NCBI GenBank assembly: GCA_026260175.1
Contig: JAKCWW010004698.1
Span: forward strand, 636-39,856
Origin: Reticulitermes lucifugus
Taxonomy: Eukaryota; Arthropoda; Insecta; Blattodea; Rhinotermitidae
Length of the DNA: 39,221 nucleotides
Reading direction: 5' to 3'
Shown here: positions 11,731 through 22,898 of the stretch, piece after piece
Position numbering within the stretch: the stretch's first letter is position 1
Layout of the letters: each line of letters opens with the position of its first letter
Position numbers and translations under genes: made by a program
Notes under the pieces: model-generated
Seen by the model: only the letters and a program-made list of their open reading frames with translations
Told to the model about the DNA's origin: nothing
Database searches by the model: none

Positions 11731-11890
11731 CATACATCCTTACTCCGAGAGTGCCATTATATCCTCTAGACATAAGCCCCTACTCTGATAATGTCATTAA
11801 CTCCTATATCCATACGTTCCTACACCGAAAATGTCATTACATCCGATAGACATACATCCCTACACTGACAATGTCATTACATCCTAGAGA
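11731..11890. repeat. 40-bp x 4 minisatellite
   Basis: Units start at 11731, 11771, 11811 and 11851, exactly 40 bp apart. The consensus is roughly catacatccctacactgata then atgtcattacatcctataga. Units differ at several positions each but no indel breaks the period. Confidence 0.92.
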
Positions 11891-12721
11891 CAATTTTTTA
11901 CTTCGCTATTTCTGCAGTTTCTTAGAACTTCCTAGTTAAATATTAGTTAAGCAACCAGGTGTTCATTTACGTAGCCAGGGACCTTGTTCAGCCAGAATTA
12001 TTTCGCCACTTTCGTTAGTTCTCATTCAGTCAGTGACTCAGTCAATCAGTCTCTTAAATAACTAGCTCGAAAGACAAGCATACCTTCCAACTCCCTGCAG
12101 TTTCAAGCCCGCACATTTCTTTCCCTCGATTCTTACACTTTTCTAATAAAGCCTGGCAGTGATGGGTGGGGTGCAAAGCGCGAAGTGTGGCCCGCCACGC
12201 GAGAAAAATAGCACACCGCTTCAACCAACAAATCGCGCCGCAATTGGAGGAAATGATTCGATATTAATCATCGCGCTAGCAGACAATAGCCTTGCCTCCA
12301 TGTCGCGTCTTCAGAGAGCACTCTACACACGATCCAGTAGTTCTTCAGTGCTTTATCTGAAGACATTGTTAACTGCATAAACCCCGTAGCCTAGAATGAC
12401 AGTGATGCATTCTGAGAAAGGCGGAGTGAATGCTTGGTTATTTAAAGACTTTTTTCCGACTGCATGTGTTAAATGACGTCAAAGATGATGCAAATCGTGT
12501 GTTCATAAGGATGTGTGACACATTGTAAGGTACTACCTAGCATTCGCACTAAGAAACTGAACAAGACCCCAACGACAGGGCGTAACATTCCAGAAGACCT
12601 GAAAATGCAAAAGGCATGGCACCTGAAAGCCTCTAAGGTACCACAAGCTGGATACCAGAGATTCTTAATTGCAAATGTAGGTAACACATCTCACGTTCTC
12701 AACATTTTACGCTGTTTCTAG
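11891..12721. other. Non-coding DNA
   Basis: No supported feature. A CpG-containing stretch at 12160-12260 (gtggcccgccacgcgag) stands out slightly in composition. Confidence 0.5.
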
Positions 12722-13265
12722 ATGCGTTCGCAAAATTGTGAAAAGCTACTACTAGCTTCGTAACATCTGTCCGTCCGTCCGCATGTAACAACTCGGCTGC
12801 CATTGGACGGATATTCATGAAATTTGATATTTGAATCTTTTCGAAAATCTGTAGAGAAAAGTCAAGTTTCATTGAAATATGACAGGAATGACGGGGATTT
12901 TACATAAAGACCTGTCCAAATTTATGACAATATCTCGCTGATTTGTTCTTAGAATGAGAAATGTTTCGGACAAAAGTTGTAGAGTAAATCAAAACACGCA
13001 TTTTATGTTCAATAACTTTTTTTCCGAAAATCGTGCAGTTTATGAATAATTTGGAAAAATATTGTAGAGCCGGACAGGCCACAAATGACAACATAATATG
13101 GCGCATGCGCTTTGCATGATGGATAACTAGGGCTTCACACACACACACACACAAAAACACACTCAGAATGTGTAATACTTACTGTTTTACCACGGCAACA
13201 ATGGTTGCGCGAACGCGCCTGTGTTACGTTAGACGTACATTGCCTGTCTTTTTTAACTTTATGTC
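12722..13265. repeat. Dispersed repeat family B, copy 1
   Basis: About 540 bp matches 30009-30645 in the same orientation. Landmarks are ctactagcttcgta, a cgtccgtccgcatg run, ggacggat-ttcatga, cgaaaatctgt, atgtttcggacaaaa, gtagagccggaca, gcgcatgcgc and cgtacattgcct. Neither copy has an open frame. Copy 1 has gained an (AC)n run at 13136-13153. The family is probably a non-autonomous or decayed element of unknown type. Confidence 0.8.
13136..13153. repeat. Short (AC)n run
   Basis: A dinucleotide run inside family B copy 1 that is almost absent from copy 2, so it expanded after insertion. Confidence 0.9.
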
Positions 13266-14149
13266 CGAAATTCTTACCTGAACACAATAAATTATCATTT
13301 TCGCCTTCACTCAGTGCCGTCGTCAACAATGTCATACCAGCTCCTTAGCCCATCAAATCCTGAGGTGAACCACAGTGTTCACGGAAGACTGCCACTGGAC
13401 TAGAGTTTATGCCCGCTGAATCCCGTCTCCATCTTCTAACCTTATTTATCTAACGCCTATTGTAGAGTCTAATATAATTCTTCAAATGGTTAAGACCCTT
13501 TATGTTTTCCGACCTAAATTTCTTTCACATTTTTCGCTTCCACATGCGTTGTGTCCCACTCATTTCAATCTTTGTTACTTGATTATGCCGCATTATTGGC
13601 TTAGGAAGAGCTTCGTTAAATATCACCAAACACAAATCTTCATCACAATGCTAAAATATAGATGGATAAGCTACTCAATTATCTATCACTTTTTATGCAC
13701 ATCGTGCACAAACAACAAAAACTGTCCCGACTGTTTGCTCTCAGAGTCCCGCGCTGCAGAGCTGCAAATTCCCTACGCAGCAGCGACGTTTCTATCGAGA
13801 TACCGTTGAAAGCCCGCGAAAAAATGAACTGTCCACCCGCTATAATAATCCACGAGTCAGACTGCGTTAAACACAAGCATAGCAACATACCTCTCTTCTG
13901 TAGGGAAGCCTGTGTCTCTGCTCCTAAGTCACGGTGAAGGCCCCAGAACTGGCGGTAATCTTTCGCTGTCACCTTTTATTCATGGCTCCACCACAATCAA
14001 CAGAGTACACTCTCCCATTGAACCTCTCATCTCGTATAGAAATAGGGATTGATGTTCCTGCACCTCCAAGTCTAGAATTTTAAGTCCCAGAACGAATTTC
14101 TGCCCTGGTCTAAAGGGCCTCCCGTAAACTAAAATATAATAGTTTCTGT
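13266..14149. other. Non-coding DNA
   Basis: Frames of about 90-107 codons overlap on both strands at 13486-13972 with no consistent coding signal or known domain. Confidence 0.5.
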
Positions 14150-14395
14150 AAACGTATAAGCACGTAGACAAGTATTCTGGACACAAGTGGTTCGAATCTC
14201 AGTTGGTTGGGTGGGTCCTTAATGAGGTTTTCCGTAGTCCCCATCCTTCTCTCGAGGCGCCAACATCACATTCAAATAAGCCATGATCGGCTACACACGC
14301 TTGTCTAATCAGCATTAAGAAAACAGGAACATCTCACTCGAAGCATAAAAGAGTGTAGCTCGAAAGACGTCGGTTAAACAACACAAGACATAAAT
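14150..14395 (+). mobile_element. tRNA-derived SINE
   Basis: A B box, GGTTCGAATCTC (14189-14200), is followed by the arthropod SINE body signatures gaggttttccgtagtcccc and, near the end, aaagacgtcggttaaacaac. The head is decayed and its A box is not clear. The 3' end is placed at the gttaaacaacacaag run. Confidence 0.65.
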
Positions 14396-14650
14396 TTCTG
14401 CGATTGTGCCGCGACACCTATTCGAGATTAAAGGTTCAAATAGCTTCTGCATTTGAAATAACGTTGTAAGAAACGCAGAAGAAACTCACTTTAATAAAGT
14501 GGCACAAGAAGTGCGCATGGAATTGCTTCCATACAAACTGGTGTTTCTAAACTTTTTGTTTACGTAGTAGCAAATTGAAACGTTTCATTATCTAACGATA
14601 TATCAAATCACATGTGACTGTAAAGCTTAAGAACACCGCCTTATAAAACC

Positions 14651-14775
14651 TGACACCGTATAGCCTGATAAAAATGTACCGACGTTTCGGAGGAACCTTG
14701 CAGCTTCAACATTTTCTATCCCAAAAAGGAGACAACGAGCTGCTCAGAAATTTCGATAAATTCCTACCACACTAC
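14651..14775. repeat. Fold-back repeat (CCGAAACGT family), copy 3
   Basis: The left part tgacaccgtatagcctgata then accgacgtttcggaggaacc is well preserved. The right arm (gagctgctcagaaatttcga, cctaccacac) is recognisable but decayed. The outer flanks, caccgtatagcct, resemble the tacacggt-type outer sequence of other copies. Confidence 0.65.
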
Positions 14776-15727
14776 GAGGGAGACGCCAATCTTTAAGGTC
14801 ACCGCCGTGAAAAATTTAAATCTGGGATATTTATGTTGACTATGTACGCATTTCAACTTGCACATACAGTGTTCTTACTATTATTATTCATACTTCTTTA
14901 TGCTTTCCATTTGTAGATGCACGCAGTTGGCACTACACATTACAGCTGATTCAAAAATTATCAGACAAGCATGAATGACATATAAATACGATACTCGGTT
15001 AAAACGTAACTATTCTGATAAAGCACATACCGTAAATGTGTAATGAATGCAAATACACACATATATATATGTATATGTATAAAACGTATCCAGGCATCAA
15101 TACTTTAAAAACGAAACGGCAACACAAACCGATAAAATGACAATACCGGGCTCAAAGTAGCATCGCTATTACAATCGTTTGTTACATACACACACCATTA
15201 ATCAGGAAAACTGAATTTAAAAATATGGCGGCATAAAGGATCTGAAGTACATGAAAACGGCAACTACATGTACCACCTGTGCTGACGTTCAATAACTCAC
15301 AATTTAGACTAAGCTGTATTTATGAATTTACACAACTATTTTGGTAACGGAGCTACGGTGTGTTTTCTTCGTGGTAGAAGTAAGATTTCCAACTCTCATT
15401 AGAATCGTTTTGATTTCCTTTCACTTCAGATTATACTATGCACAACAAACTAGGAAGTCTTAGGTACCCCGAGAAGGCAACTTCTCTCATTCATACCAGC
15501 GTAGGCATTTACATTACCGACACGTCATTCTCAATACAGAGATACGTGTATACGGCTTCTTGCTTAAAATGGGCAAGAGGGGCCCTTAGAAAACCTACAA
15601 ATATTAAATATGACTTATAGAGGCTCTAGTATGAAAAAGCTTAAGATTAAACACAAGGGATTATCTAGCTTTACGACGGGAGAGCTAACCAAGGGTGTGA
15701 CTTGATCAGCAGACATCCGGAATGCAG
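14776..15727. other. Non-coding AT-rich DNA
   Basis: Only the microsatellite at 15055-15079 is recognisable. Confidence 0.55.
15055..15079. repeat. (CA)/(TA) microsatellite
   Basis: The run reads cacacatatatatatgtatat then gtat, an alternating purine-pyrimidine tract. Confidence 0.85.
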
Positions 15728-15749
15728 GACACACACACACAGACAGACA

Positions 15750-15783
<34 letters not shown>
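15728..15783. repeat. (AC)n microsatellite with AGAC interruption
   Basis: The run is (AC)n, then three agac units, then (AC)n, 56 bp in all. An open frame reading VCVCVC crosses it and is not a gene. Confidence 0.97.
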
Positions 15784-15787
<4 letters not shown>

Positions 15788-15917
15788 GATGGCTTACTGC
15801 TGCATTAAAAGAATTTCCTGCTGCAGAAGGACAAGTCCCTAGGGACAGACTGGTCACAACTGCATAGCCCACAGCAACAAGAACGACCAATCGCAAAGCG
15901 ACATCGCAAGCACTGCT

Positions 15918-16020
15918 GTCCCTATTTTTCCTTCTTTTTTTCTTTCTTTCGTTCTTTATTTATCATTATTCCTTATTGTCTGTCTTTCTTCTTACTTTCT
16001 TTCCTTCGTTTCTTTCTCCC
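15918..16020. repeat. Pyrimidine-rich (TTTC)n-like tract
   Basis: About 100 bases are nearly all T and C with ttctttctttc motifs. The tract ends directly before the SINE starting at 16034. Confidence 0.8.
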
Positions 16021-16033
16021 CATGAATAATTAC

Positions 16034-16133
16034 TGTGGCTGTCAGTCGCCGACCTATCACCACGGAGACCTGGGTTTGACCTCAGGGCACTTCATGTGGG
16101 ATTTGCTGTAAGCAAAGCGGCATCCGCAAACGC
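16034..16133 (+). mobile_element. tRNA-derived SINE
   Basis: The order tgtggctgtcagtcgccgac, ctatcaccacgg, the B box GGGTTTGACCTC (16072-16083), then cacttcatgtgggatttgct and agcaaagcgg matches the common arthropod SINE whose body reads cactccatgtgagatttgtgctgg-acaaagcgg. Only about 100 bp is preserved. It abuts a pyrimidine-rich tract ending at 16020. Confidence 0.7.
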
Positions 16134-17330
16134 TCCATACTCGTATTTATTTCATCTATCAACAACGCTATACAATCTTCGCAGTTAAGGGCGTCTTAAA
16201 TAAAAAGCGTCGTATAAGAAGTATTAAAGGTACCAGCATGACGTGTCAGTACTCCCAAAGTATGGCCAATGCTGCAAGTGGAGGGCAAAACTGAAAATTA
16301 ACGTGATTATAACACGCGACTGTAAAATTCAGCATTGTCGTTAGATACAGGAAAAACAGTGCATATCGCTACGAACGCATGAGGATAATCTAGTACAGCC
16401 AGGGATCTAAAAACGCGTGTTGATCAGTTATTTAATAAAATTTTACGTGTGGTCTATTTAATGACGCGGTTGGCTGCCTAGACTATACGATACCGTGTAA
16501 TGATACAATCAATAACTAGTAAATGCTGAACTGGCAATATCTAATGACAGCTATTATAAATATGTAAATGTAACCGAGATCGAAACATGTCGCGTATAAA
16601 TAAGTGAGAAGAATGTCAGATTGTATCTGGGCGGTTTATATAATAATAAATTGGTGTGGCACATAGGAAGCACGCAGAATATGGAAACCAAGAACTGTAC
16701 TTGTAAGCTTCATCGCAAATTAAGGAAGTTATTTGGCCTTCGGGCTGTTGGGACAAGACGCTGACATTACTTTGTTGAACAGCCACACAAGGGGGAGCTG
16801 CTTACGTACCCAGAAGTAACAAGAAAATCAAAACGGGCCCCGCAAGATAATAAAAAGCAATCCGTAACCACCAGTTTCTATAAATAGACCACGAAAATTG
16901 CAAAATCAATACTCTTGTTTATGTTTTTTCTCTCTTTTTCAGTAACGGTATACCTACCAAATGAAAGGGGATGGGGAGTCGTTAAGGACAGCTGTAATAG
17001 GGCGAACAGCTATAACCTGCCTTCTGCGAGGTCGACTAGTATGCAGCAAAGAATTATTAGTTCCTTTTCATCACCTCCAAACTTCCTTTCGGGTTCACCA
17101 CAGTATGCCGTGCTTTAAATAAAGAAGCCGGCTAATGAATAGCAAAACAGCAGCCTAAAGAAAGAACAGAGCTGAGAGCCATCAGGAAGGTGGGGCCCGC
17201 CCAGCAGTGGCAACTTTCACCAAAGTATGACCTGCGACTTACAGAAACTAACTACGTAACTATAATGTATTGTGGTAAAAGTCTAGTGGCACATTGAGAA
17301 GCAGGGGCAGGTTGTGGCAAGTAGGGCAGG
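16134..17330. other. Non-coding DNA
   Basis: AT-rich, no recognised gene or repeat family. Confidence 0.55.
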
Positions 17331-17893
17331 TGAGCACAGCAAGGCGCAGCAAAGCACAAGACACGACACAAAAAGTCACAACACGACAGCACAACACAGA
17401 ACGGTACATCACAGCACAGTACGGCACAGCACAACACTGCACGGTGCAACACATCACATTACAACACGGCACAGCACAACATAGCACAACACGACACAAA
17501 AAGTCACAACACGACAGCGCAACACAGAACGGTACATCACAGCACAGTACGGCATAGCACAATACTGCACGGTGCAACACAGCACAGCACATCACAACAC
17601 GGCACAGCACATTACAACACGGCACAGCACAACACGACACGACACAAAAAGTCACAACACGACAGCACAACACAGAACGGTACATCACAGCACAGTACGG
17701 CATAGCACAATACTGCACGGTGCAACACATCACAGCACATCACAACACGGCACAGCACAGCACATCACATTACAACACAACACAACACGACACGGCACAG
17801 CACATCACAACACGGCACAGCACAACACAACACAGCACGGCACAGCACAACATAACAAAGCATGTCACGGCACGGCACAGCACAGCACGGCAA
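17331..17893. repeat. Pentamer-based (NNCAC)n array with higher-order units
   Basis: About 560 bp consists almost wholly of pentamers ending CAC (agcac, aacac, ggcac, atcac, gacac). The marker gacacaaaaagtcac recurs at 17365, 17493 and 17641, giving higher-order units of about 128 and 148 bp, with cagaacggtacatcacagca and tgcacggtgcaacac also repeated in order. Strong purine/pyrimidine strand bias and the lack of stops create overlapping long open frames on both strands that are not genes. Confidence 0.95.
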
Positions 17894-18699
17894 AGACACA
17901 GGAACGCATATGGAGACACAGTCTGGTCAAACTTGTTTTGCGGAGTGCTTCTGTCATGGCGAACATAGAAGTGTACATTGCGTATTAGATCCCAGTTCAA
18001 AGCAAATTTCAATTTAGACATGAAAGAACTGGTGTTTTTGTAGGATGTGAGTCAAACGAGGGAGTTGTTCTCAAAATACAACTACGAGTATATGGAAGAA
18101 AGGTTATTGTCAGGGGGAATTCGTCAGGACATCAGAATTTTCAGATAAAAAAATTACTAATTACCTCGTATTTCGGGCTGAACAGGGAACAGTTTGTGCG
18201 CACAAGCCTATCGGAAGTGATACACTGGCTTAAGGATGCAATGCCTAGAAACTGACTAAAAGGAAATAAAAACTGGCATTGCCACATAGTAACCCGGCAG
18301 ATACCACGCGAACCGCGCGACCGCGGACCCAGCAGGGGCAGAAATCTCTACCTCCAACAGACCGACAAACGTCTGCATCTGGGCTGCCCTGTCATAGGCT
18401 GTCATGTGTTCTCATACGCAAAACCGCAGACACAGAAATTTCCCATGTCCTGTGTTCCGTCGCCTACATTGCCTGCGACTCAATGTGTCTCTAACCTAAG
18501 AATGCGTGGCGCTACACCTCTGGTCTCCCTACGTTTTCATTCCGTGCTGACAACGCGGCCTTTTACTGAGTTGGCATTCAAGTAGGAAGGTAAGTGGTTG
18601 TGCATTGCAACGGATACGGCTAACATTTAGCGCCAGTCTCCGCAGCTGATGCTGTATGATTTCGCTTCACGTAGTTTCTTAACTTGGTGACTACCAGCA
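17894..18699. other. Non-coding DNA, GC-richer at 18290-18560
   Basis: The GC-richer patch (accgcgcgaccgcggaccca) may be part of an unrecognised element. The 71-codon frame there matches nothing I know. Confidence 0.45.
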
Positions 18700-18800
18700 G
18701 AGAGAAACTTTTGGTGTCTACTGCTAACTGAACCCCGATTCCTCGGTCAACCAGCCCGTAGCCTAATCATTATACCACTTGAGCTGCTCAGGCTCCACTG
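18700..18800 (-). mobile_element. tRNA-derived SINE head
   Basis: On the minus strand gtggtataatgattaggct (plus-strand 18760-18778) is a good RNA polymerase III A box. About 20 bases further comes gttgaccgaggaatcggggttcag, containing a degraded B box (18728-18738). The two are spaced as in a tRNA gene, but no cloverleaf with acceptor stem can be drawn, so a SINE is the better call. Confidence 0.6.
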
Positions 18801-19644
18801 TTGATGGTAAGACAGAGATGCACAAATTTTCCAAAAATCTAGGAACCGTCTCAAAATTCTAGGAGCAATAAAGGTGACATGAAGCATGTTCCATACTCAG
18901 GATCCACAAATACTAGGCGCCACCGTACAAAATTTAGTCGCCACGGCGACCTGGAGTCCAGGATTTGTGCATCCCTTTGATAAGATGTAAACTGTATGAA
19001 CGATTGGTAGCCTTAAGATGTATTATCTTCATTCCATGTTTAATGAATATCCATCAGTTGGTTTGTCAATTATGATAGAAAAATGCATAATGCGGACAGA
19101 CAACATTCATAAGTACAACACATATATTACATTACACATTACGCGCATTGGCCTACGCACATAAACGACAGCACACGCCACTGTACAATAACAGATAATT
19201 TGCTGTTTTTCCACCTGGAAAATACAGGACATTAAGGCCTGTGCAGGTGTTTTCTGCGAAACGATGTGTCGTAATACGTATACATGTCATTGGCTCAATG
19301 GGAAACAGTGAAAATAAAATATGAGTGTACAAAGGGTGCAATAAAATGGACAAGAGAGGCAGAAAGGGGGGAGAGGTCGTCTGCAACTCCTTGGGGAAAT
19401 CAAGGCTGAAGCCACATACACGTCTTAAGCGGCGGAATAAGACGGTTCTAAATCTGACTTGGACAGTTCCACCTGCTCCACTGCCGATACAAGGAAAACG
19501 CCTTATTTGTGAAGTGGCAGCAATGTGACTACTTCTCAACTGTCATTAACACTTCCCACACAGAGATGCAAAGAAAAAGACCACTAACGCCTGTTGTGCA
19601 TAGTTGCCAACATTCCGCACTGGGTTATAACAGACATTATAACG
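18801..19644. other. Non-coding DNA
   Basis: A 128-codon minus-strand frame at 19153-19539 has no recognised domain, and an opposing plus-strand frame overlaps it. No feature supported. Confidence 0.5.
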
Positions 19645-19790
19645 GACTGGACGACCGAGAAATCCCGGTTCGTTTCCCGAGAGTGGCAAGAGATTTGCCT
19701 CTTACCCAAAGCGTTCGGACCGGCTCTGGCGCACACCCAGCCTCCTATTCAGTGAGTACAAAGACATATTTCCCCAGGGGATGAAGCGAC
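19645..19790 (+). mobile_element. tRNA-derived SINE fragment
   Basis: The B-box-like GGTTCGTTTCC (19667-19677) sits in a context typical of an arthropod SINE: cgaccgagaaatcccggttc, then gagagtggcaagagattt, then ggaccggctctggcgcac and cccagcctcc. The A box is not clear. The open frame through it has no match to a protein. Confidence 0.55.
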
Positions 19791-20379
19791 TGGAGCGTCA
19801 AACTTAGCACTGACCTACATCAAGTGCCGAAGTTAAAAATACGTTAAGACTACTTCCAATACCCCCACATGGTTTCAGGCATGCTGCTTAATTTAAAAAG
19901 GGCAGTTTTACCTTGTAACAGACTGTACTAACAGATGAAAATAGCAACTTTTGTGCACTGTATACATCTGCTCTGAAGATTCTGAGCAATCATCAGTTTA
20001 CCTACAGCTGTAACGGACGTGACACCTCCTGTGTCTTAGGCTGAAGAAGGCACATACATTGTGCGTGTGCGTGTGCGCGCGTGCGTGCGTGTGTGTGTAG
20101 ACAAAGTGCTAAGGAAAATGTTTGGACCCAAGATGAAGTTTGCTGTTATTAATTTAGAAACTGTTATCAAACTCTCAACTTCACAAATACCGTGAAAGAA
20201 ATACATCGTTACTTAAAATTAACACATTTTGGCAGGTTTGTGTGGTTGTGGCACAGACTTTTTGCTTTCAAGCAATAAAACGGATTTCAAATATCATAGT
20301 ATAATAACAAAGCGCTCAGGAAAGAAACTGTGACATCAGAAGGATGACGAAGTGAGGTGGTTAGGAAATTGACATATTA
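19791..20379. other. Non-coding DNA up to the assembly gap
   Basis: Contains only the alternating tract at 20060-20098. Confidence 0.55.
20060..20098. repeat. (TG)/(CG) alternating tract
   Basis: Thirty-nine bases of unbroken purine-pyrimidine alternation, including cgcgcg, a sequence type prone to Z-DNA. Confidence 0.93.
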
Positions 20380-20417
20380 NNNNNNNNNNNNNNNNNNNNN
20401 NNNNNNNNNNNNNNNNN
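20380..20417. other. Assembly gap (38 N)
   Basis: A run of N. The true length of missing sequence is unknown, and the flanks (ending gacatatta, resuming ggtatatgg) show no obvious overlap or repeat. Confidence 1.
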
Positions 20418-20639
20418 GGTATATGGTGTATAGAGGTCATCAGAACACTAAAATATTAGTTACTTGGGTGGTTCTTCCATGTATCCGTGTGCCAGGCAGT
20501 TAGGAATGTATGTAGATTGTCTGCTACTTGATTTAGCAGTCAATTAATCTCAATGTTAGTCGGTCAATCAGCTATAAAATTACACCAACGTTAAGGCTTT
20601 CACGGCGATGAAAATTAAAATTATCTTAAGGCTCATGAC

Positions 20640-20770
20640 ACTGTGCTGTTCCGTGCATAGTTACCGATGTTTCGGCTGAATCTGCTGCCTATATCTCAAA
20701 GGACAGAAACTAAGACAGAGGCAGCAGACTTTCTAACACGTTGGTAAATACCTACGACTTTACACGTTCA
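20640..20770. repeat. Fold-back repeat (CCGAAACGT family), copy 4
   Basis: Gttaccgatgtttcggctga then tctgctgcct is mirrored by gaggcagcagactttctaac then acgttggtaa. The loop is about 35 bases. The pair is a divergent subfamily (GGCTGAA in place of GGAGGAA). Confidence 0.7.
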
Positions 20771-22713
20771 AATAATCCAGACGCCCACAATTTTAGCTAT
20801 TTCACTGGGTCTTGTCCGTTATCTCCTTTGCTCTGGCTGGTATTCCTCGAATTTCTTTCCTACTTTCCTACAAACGTCATAGTTACAATCATGCGATGAT
20901 TCCTGATTCCTGTCCCATGTTCTCTCTTTTTACCATCACAAAATCACATTTCACGGCAACTGCATCATCACTCAATGATTTCAATTTCTCTATCAGCCGC
21001 ACTGTATATGATTGGATAATTCTCTCTTTACGTACAAGGCTGAGCAGTCAATTCCATGTGCCCATCAGAATGTACCATTTCGAGCAGTATTAGCTTTGAC
21101 TGATTGATCTGCTCTGCAGTGTTGGATTGGAAACGTCACCTGCCACAGGTTATTAAATTGATTATTATGTTATGGCCTGCGCTTTGTCTGTTACATCGGT
21201 TTGAATTGTTAATCGTAAACAGAACAATGTACAATTGTCGATGATCGAGTAAAATCATCTTCCGCATTGCTAACCGATCCACTTTACATGCCAGCTGTCA
21301 CACAAACTGACTTCCTAGTAGCAGAGTCCGAGGAATAACTCCACTTAGACAAAAGCCCTTCACTAGACACTAACAACACTATACCACCTATATAATCACA
21401 AAGTTGCTCAATGCGTACCAGTTTAATTTTTTTCACGTATTACTTCGTCCTTCTTACGTTCATACACTTTCTTGAGTATTTTGTTTCCATACATCTGTAA
21501 CTTATGTACCATTCTCCGAGTAAAGGACAATGACCTACACCAAATTAAAACAACTGACAACATCACATGTTAAACCAAGTTCTACATTTAACCAACAAGC
21601 CTTCTTTACTCATAGAGCACAGTCTGACACACTGATGTCCCGCTTTAGCGCAAAACAGATCTGTGTTTAATTTTATAATTGTAGCGCTCTTGTGTCAATC
21701 CCGCTTACAGTCTGCCAAGTATACAGTTTTAATCAATCTGAGCCCAGATTAGCCATTTGACCTCTCTACATGCGAAAATCGCCATTAATGCCGATGCACC
21801 TTAGAATGGGCACGCGCGCGCCTACTTTCATTTCTTGGGAATGAACGTGCGCTGACGAGATTAACATGCTGTCCGTATGCGTGTTTCAGTTCTCAAATTT
21901 TGAACCAACTCATCGATTTTCATTAACTTTGGCATAAATGTTACGTGATTTGAGAAGACCCCCCCCCCAACTCCGAATTTTGAAATTTGTACAGTAGTTA
22001 ATAACAATATGGCGGACGCACAATCTTGCGAGATGGGAAACGCACTGGCGCCAATTAATTTACGGAAATGAAATGATGTGTGGTCAACAACTGCAAATAT
22101 GCGGCCGCGCTAAACCTCAAGGTCTTCCCCGATACATTCAACGTGGACAGCATCTGTACTTTAGTAGTGGTGCGCTCAAGAGGCAACAACGCGGTCCTCT
22201 CACACACACTTCCCATTGCAGTTTACTAACGAAGGTACCGATGCGATCAGAAATGAATTCTATGACAATCCGCTCAGAAGCTAAGCGTGTAACTAAATTG
22301 TATCCTATTGTCGGATTGTATATTTACACATCCTAAATACAACACAATACAAGGCACATAGAACTATAAGTCGTCACAAGATAACACTAAACACCGCAAG
22401 ATAGACACTCTTCGATCTAGAGGGCACTCTGAGCAATACAAACATATAAATAAAGGGACTCAGCGAACCAATTTTGATTTTAACCAGTCTTTAATTTTTA
22501 TCTTATATTAATATTATTCCACTGTTTGGAATAATAAATTTTTAATATTGATTATAGTATTCACTGCTTTAAAGGACAGGCCTGTACCTGATACACTTTC
22601 CCTTTTCTGTGCGACTAGCTCATGATGGTCATAAAAATTGGCCCAAACATGTTGTAGTGAACATAAAGAATGTAAAGTATTCTTGTTAGTTGTGGTAGTC
22701 TGAATATATATAA
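20771..22713. other. Non-coding DNA with a C10 run
   Basis: C10 lies at 21959-21968, and caaattttgaaccaactcat cgattttcattaac near 21893 looks repeat-like but has no partner here. No gene recognised. Confidence 0.5.
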
Positions 22714-22772
22714 ATAAATCACAAATTACACACCAACGAAATGCACTATATTTTTCCTTTTTATTCTTTAAC
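22714..22772. repeat. Inverted partial copy of family A
   Basis: Fifty-nine bases are the reverse complement of 23173-23234 (core caaattacacaccaacgaaa then tgcactata and ttattctttaac), with one 4-base indel. Together they form an inverted repeat enclosing about 400 bp. This could be a head-to-head double insertion or the true terminal inverted repeats of a longer element. Confidence 0.75.
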
Positions 22773-22898
22773 ATACAAACTACAAGACAGCCAGTCAGTC
22801 ACACCGCACCACTGGACACTTACAACACAAACAGGACCTGATTTACTTAACTGATTACCTATATATACAGAACCAACAGCCAAAACTTAAAAAAAACA

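Noticed and set aside
11353-11733. 126-codon minus-strand frame
   Set aside because: No recognised domain. Its 5' end touches the 40-bp minisatellite, and there is no splice or codon-use support.
11731-11890. CRISPR-like array (regular 40-bp spacing)
   Set aside because: Units are continuous tandem copies with no unique spacers, and the context is an insect-type genome.
17260-17733. 157-codon cysteine-rich frame on the minus strand
   Set aside because: It is the translation of the CAC pentamer array. Overlapping frames on both strands are equally open, and the repeats explain the composition.
18720-18790. Possible functional tRNA gene on the minus strand
   Set aside because: A-box and degraded B-box are present but the acceptor stem is not. 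The B box has lost the TTCGA core context.
19153-19539. 128-codon minus-strand frame
   Set aside because: Unrelated to any protein I recognise, with an opposing frame of similar quality overlapping it.
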